In this document: piece by piece, positions 62,445 through 64,000 of the stretch
Layout of the letters: each line of letters opens with the position of its first letter
How positions within the stretch are numbered: the first letter of the stretch is position 1
From: CAZUZS01 sp964624795
Lineage (GTDB): Bacteria; Calditrichota; Calditrichia; RBG-13-44-9
DNA: 64,000 nucleotides
Direction: 5' to 3'
Assembly (NCBI GenBank): GCA_964624795.1
Contig: CAZUZS010000002.1
Location: forward strand, 86,885-150,884
Program-made: the position numbers and the translations under genes
Notes under the pieces: model-generated
Database searches by the model: none
Told to the model about the DNA's origin: nothing
Seen by the model: the letters and a program-made list of their open reading frames with translations, nothing else

Positions 62445-62470
62445 AAACCTCCTGCCTCGGCAGGAGGTTT
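62445..62470 (+). terminator. Perfect hairpin after nuoB
   Basis: aaacctcctgcc-tc-ggcaggaggttt is a perfect inverted repeat (11-12 bp) followed by gttgttt. It lies 26 nt after the nuoB stop. It is probably an intrinsic terminator with an imperfect T-tract; pepA begins 30 nt downstream with its own SD. Confidence 0.75.
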
Positions 62471-62500
62471 GTTGTTTAATAGAACATTCAGGAGGTTTAA

Positions 62501-64000
62501 ATGGCAGCCGAAAATAAGATTCAGATAAAATTGTTTGAAAAACGATTTGAGGATCTGGCTTCGCCAGCGCTGATTGTACCGGTGTTTTCGGACGATAAGA
62601 AACTGCCGTCTGCATTAAGCTTCCTTGCCGATTTCATTCACCCTGCACCGGATGTGTTTTTCGGCCGTCCCGATTTCGAAGCAAAATTAAGCCGGTACCG
62701 CACAATTTACACTGACCATCCCGGGTTTCCGACACTTGTTCTTCTGGGCGCCGGAAAGGCGGGAGATTGGGATTTGGAGAAGGCCCGGCAGTGGTGGGGC
62801 ACAACAGTGGAAATCGCGCGCGAGCTGAAAGCAGACAGCATTTCTGTCTTTTGGGATGAGAACTTGCCGGCACCTGCGGATTTTGAGATCTATCTGCCGG
62901 AAGCTATTTCGGCCATCTACACTGCCGGCTACCGCGTCAAAGAGTTTGTTTCCGTGGAAGATGAACCATCAGTTGCACTGGGGCAGGTCTCGCTGTTGAT
63001 CCCGAATGCCGGTAAAACTACTGATAAGTTGATCGAGCGTGGCACGCATCTTGGCGAAAGCGTGAATTTGAGTCGCCGGCTGGCGGAAGTTCCCAGCAAT
63101 ATCATGACACCGCAGAAATTTATGGAGGAAGCAAGAGTGCTCGGCCGGCAACTCGGATGGAAAATGGAGATTCTCGATTCCGGCCAATTGGAGAAACAAG
63201 GTTTCGGCGCGCTGATGGCGGTAGCCCGGGGAAGTGAAAATCCGCCATTCCTGGTTATTGCGAAGGCAAAAAATCCCGGGGCAAAGAAAACCGTCGCAAT
63301 CATCGGAAAGGGAGTAACTTTTGATTCCGGCGGTATTTCGCTTAAGCCCGCCAAAAAAATGGAAGAGATGAAATATGATATGTGCGGTGCTGCTGCGGTC
63401 CTGGGTGCGTTGCAGGCGGTGAGCCTGACCGGCCTGCCGGTGAATGTGGTGGCAGCCATGCCGCTGGTAGAGAATATGCCCTCCGGCAAAGCGAGCCGCC
63501 CTGGTGATGTGGTAAAAAGCTATTCCGGAAAAACCATCCAAATCATTAACACCGATGCGGAGGGACGCCTGATTTTAGCCGACACTTTGAGTTATGTCGA
63601 GCAAAAATACAAGCCGGATTTCATGGTTGATCTCGCCACGCTCACCGGATCGATAGTCGCTGCTTTGGGTGATCTGGCGGCCGGCGTATTTACTCCGGAC
63701 AACGGCTTACTCCAACTACTGAATGAGGCCGCAGATATTTCAGGTGAAAGAATCTGGCAATTACCGCTATGGGAAGAATACCAGGATCTAATGAAAAGCA
63801 AGATCGCTGATATTCAGAATGTCAGCAATAAGCCGCACGCCGGGAGCATAACCGCCGCCATGTTTCTCAAAAGCTTCGTCAAAAAAACTCCGTGGGCGCA
63901 CATCGATATCGCCGGGACAGCCTACGATGCACCGGAAAAATCTTACCGTCCTGCCGGTGCAAGCGGCTATGGTGTGCGCTTGTTGTGGCACTGGATTCGC
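62501..64000 (+). CDS. pepA: Leucyl/cytosol aminopeptidase M17 (3' end outside window)
   Basis: 500 codons are present with no stop before the window edge; only a few residues are probably missing. An N-terminal macro-like domain (1-165) is followed by the M17 catalytic domain: the metal-binding IGKGVTFDSGGISLKP, KYDMCGAAAVLGAL, the signature N350-TDAEGRL and the C-terminal DIAGTAYD. It releases N-terminal amino acids from peptides in the cytoplasm using two metal ions. GGAGG lies 5 nt before the ATG. Confidence 0.96.
   Translation, partial: MAAENKIQIKLFEKRFEDLASPALIVPVFSDDKKLPSALSFLADFIHPAPDVFFGRPDFEAKLSRYRTIYTDHPGFPTLVLLGAGKAGDWDLEKARQWWGTTVEIARELKADSISVFWDENLPAPADFEIYLPEAISAIYTAGYRVKEFVSVEDEPSVALGQVSLLIPNAGKTTDKLIERGTHLGESVNLSRRLAEVPSNIMTPQKFMEEARVLGRQLGWKMEILDSGQLEKQGFGALMAVARGSENPPFLVIAKAKNPGAKKTVAIIGKGVTFDSGGISLKPAKKMEEMKYDMCGAAAVLGALQAVSLTGLPVNVVAAMPLVENMPSGKASRPGDVVKSYSGKTIQIINTDAEGRLILADTLSYVEQKYKPDFMVDLATLTGSIVAALGDLAAGVFTPDNGLLQLLNEAADISGERIWQLPLWEEYQDLMKSKIADIQNVSNKPHAGSITAAMFLKSFVKKTPWAHIDIAGTAYDAPEKSYRPAGASGYGVRLLWHWIR

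Overview
The window comes from a Gram-negative, roughly 50% G+C bacterium of the FCB supergroup, most like Calditrichota/KSB1-type lineages. This placement is inferred from the gene set: a short SigA/RpoD-type sigma factor without region 1.1, a PorV-like type IX secretion outer-membrane protein, a secreted protein with a T9SS-type C-terminal sorting domain, DUF5683-like envelope proteins and a full respiratory complex I operon. No rRNA, tRNA, CRISPR array, IS element or prophage was seen. Shine-Dalgarno sites are strong, and several genes appear to start at TTG.

Layout. 1-368 (-): the start of a thioredoxin/TlpA-like protein whose first redox cysteine codon is TGA, followed by a SECIS-like hairpin, so probably a selenoprotein. 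832-1845 (+): dTDP-glucose 4,6-dehydratase. 1963-11964 (-): an SPL-family radical SAM protein, an HD-GYP response regulator coupled to a glutaryl-CoA-dehydrogenase-like enzyme, then the proteostasis set lon, clpX, clpP, tig. 12183-17873: a GH63-like lipoprotein, two tandem TPR proteins and an SH3/zinc-ribbon membrane protein.

18942-25227 (+): a bacterial microcompartment (BMC) locus with a RpiB-DeoC fusion enzyme, a CoA-acylating aldehyde dehydrogenase with an encapsulation peptide, one BMC-H, two BMC-T and three BMC-P shell proteins. It matches the sugar-phosphate-utilising (SPU) type. Downstream on the same strand are a sigma factor, an alpha-phosphohexomutase-family enzyme and a pyrimidine-nucleoside phosphorylase. 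Together they can be read as a route from (deoxy)nucleosides to pentose phosphates, then inside the shell to glyceraldehyde-3-phosphate, acetaldehyde and acetyl-CoA.

29660-43461 (+): complex I in the order nuoA-C-D-E-F-G-H-J-K-L-M-N, ending at a clear terminator. nuoB is missing from its usual place and lies alone at 61873; nuoI is not in the window. Two toxin-antitoxin-like insertions sit inside the operon (DUF433/DUF5615 between nuoF and nuoG; a lone MNT nucleotidyltransferase between nuoK and nuoL).

43949-53397 (+): a structured leader RNA with a terminator/pseudoknot just before a PorV-like gene, then a catalytically degenerate M6-peptidase-like T9SS cargo, a large HEFSH metallopeptidase with TolB-like repeats and a barrel-like C terminus, and two DUF5683-like proteins. 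53400-64000: an RmlD-like reductase, an SPW-repeat protein, a histidine kinase, a five-gene (-) cluster (small exported protein, LytR_C protein, rsfS, argS, PfkB kinase), nuoB, and pepA running off the end.
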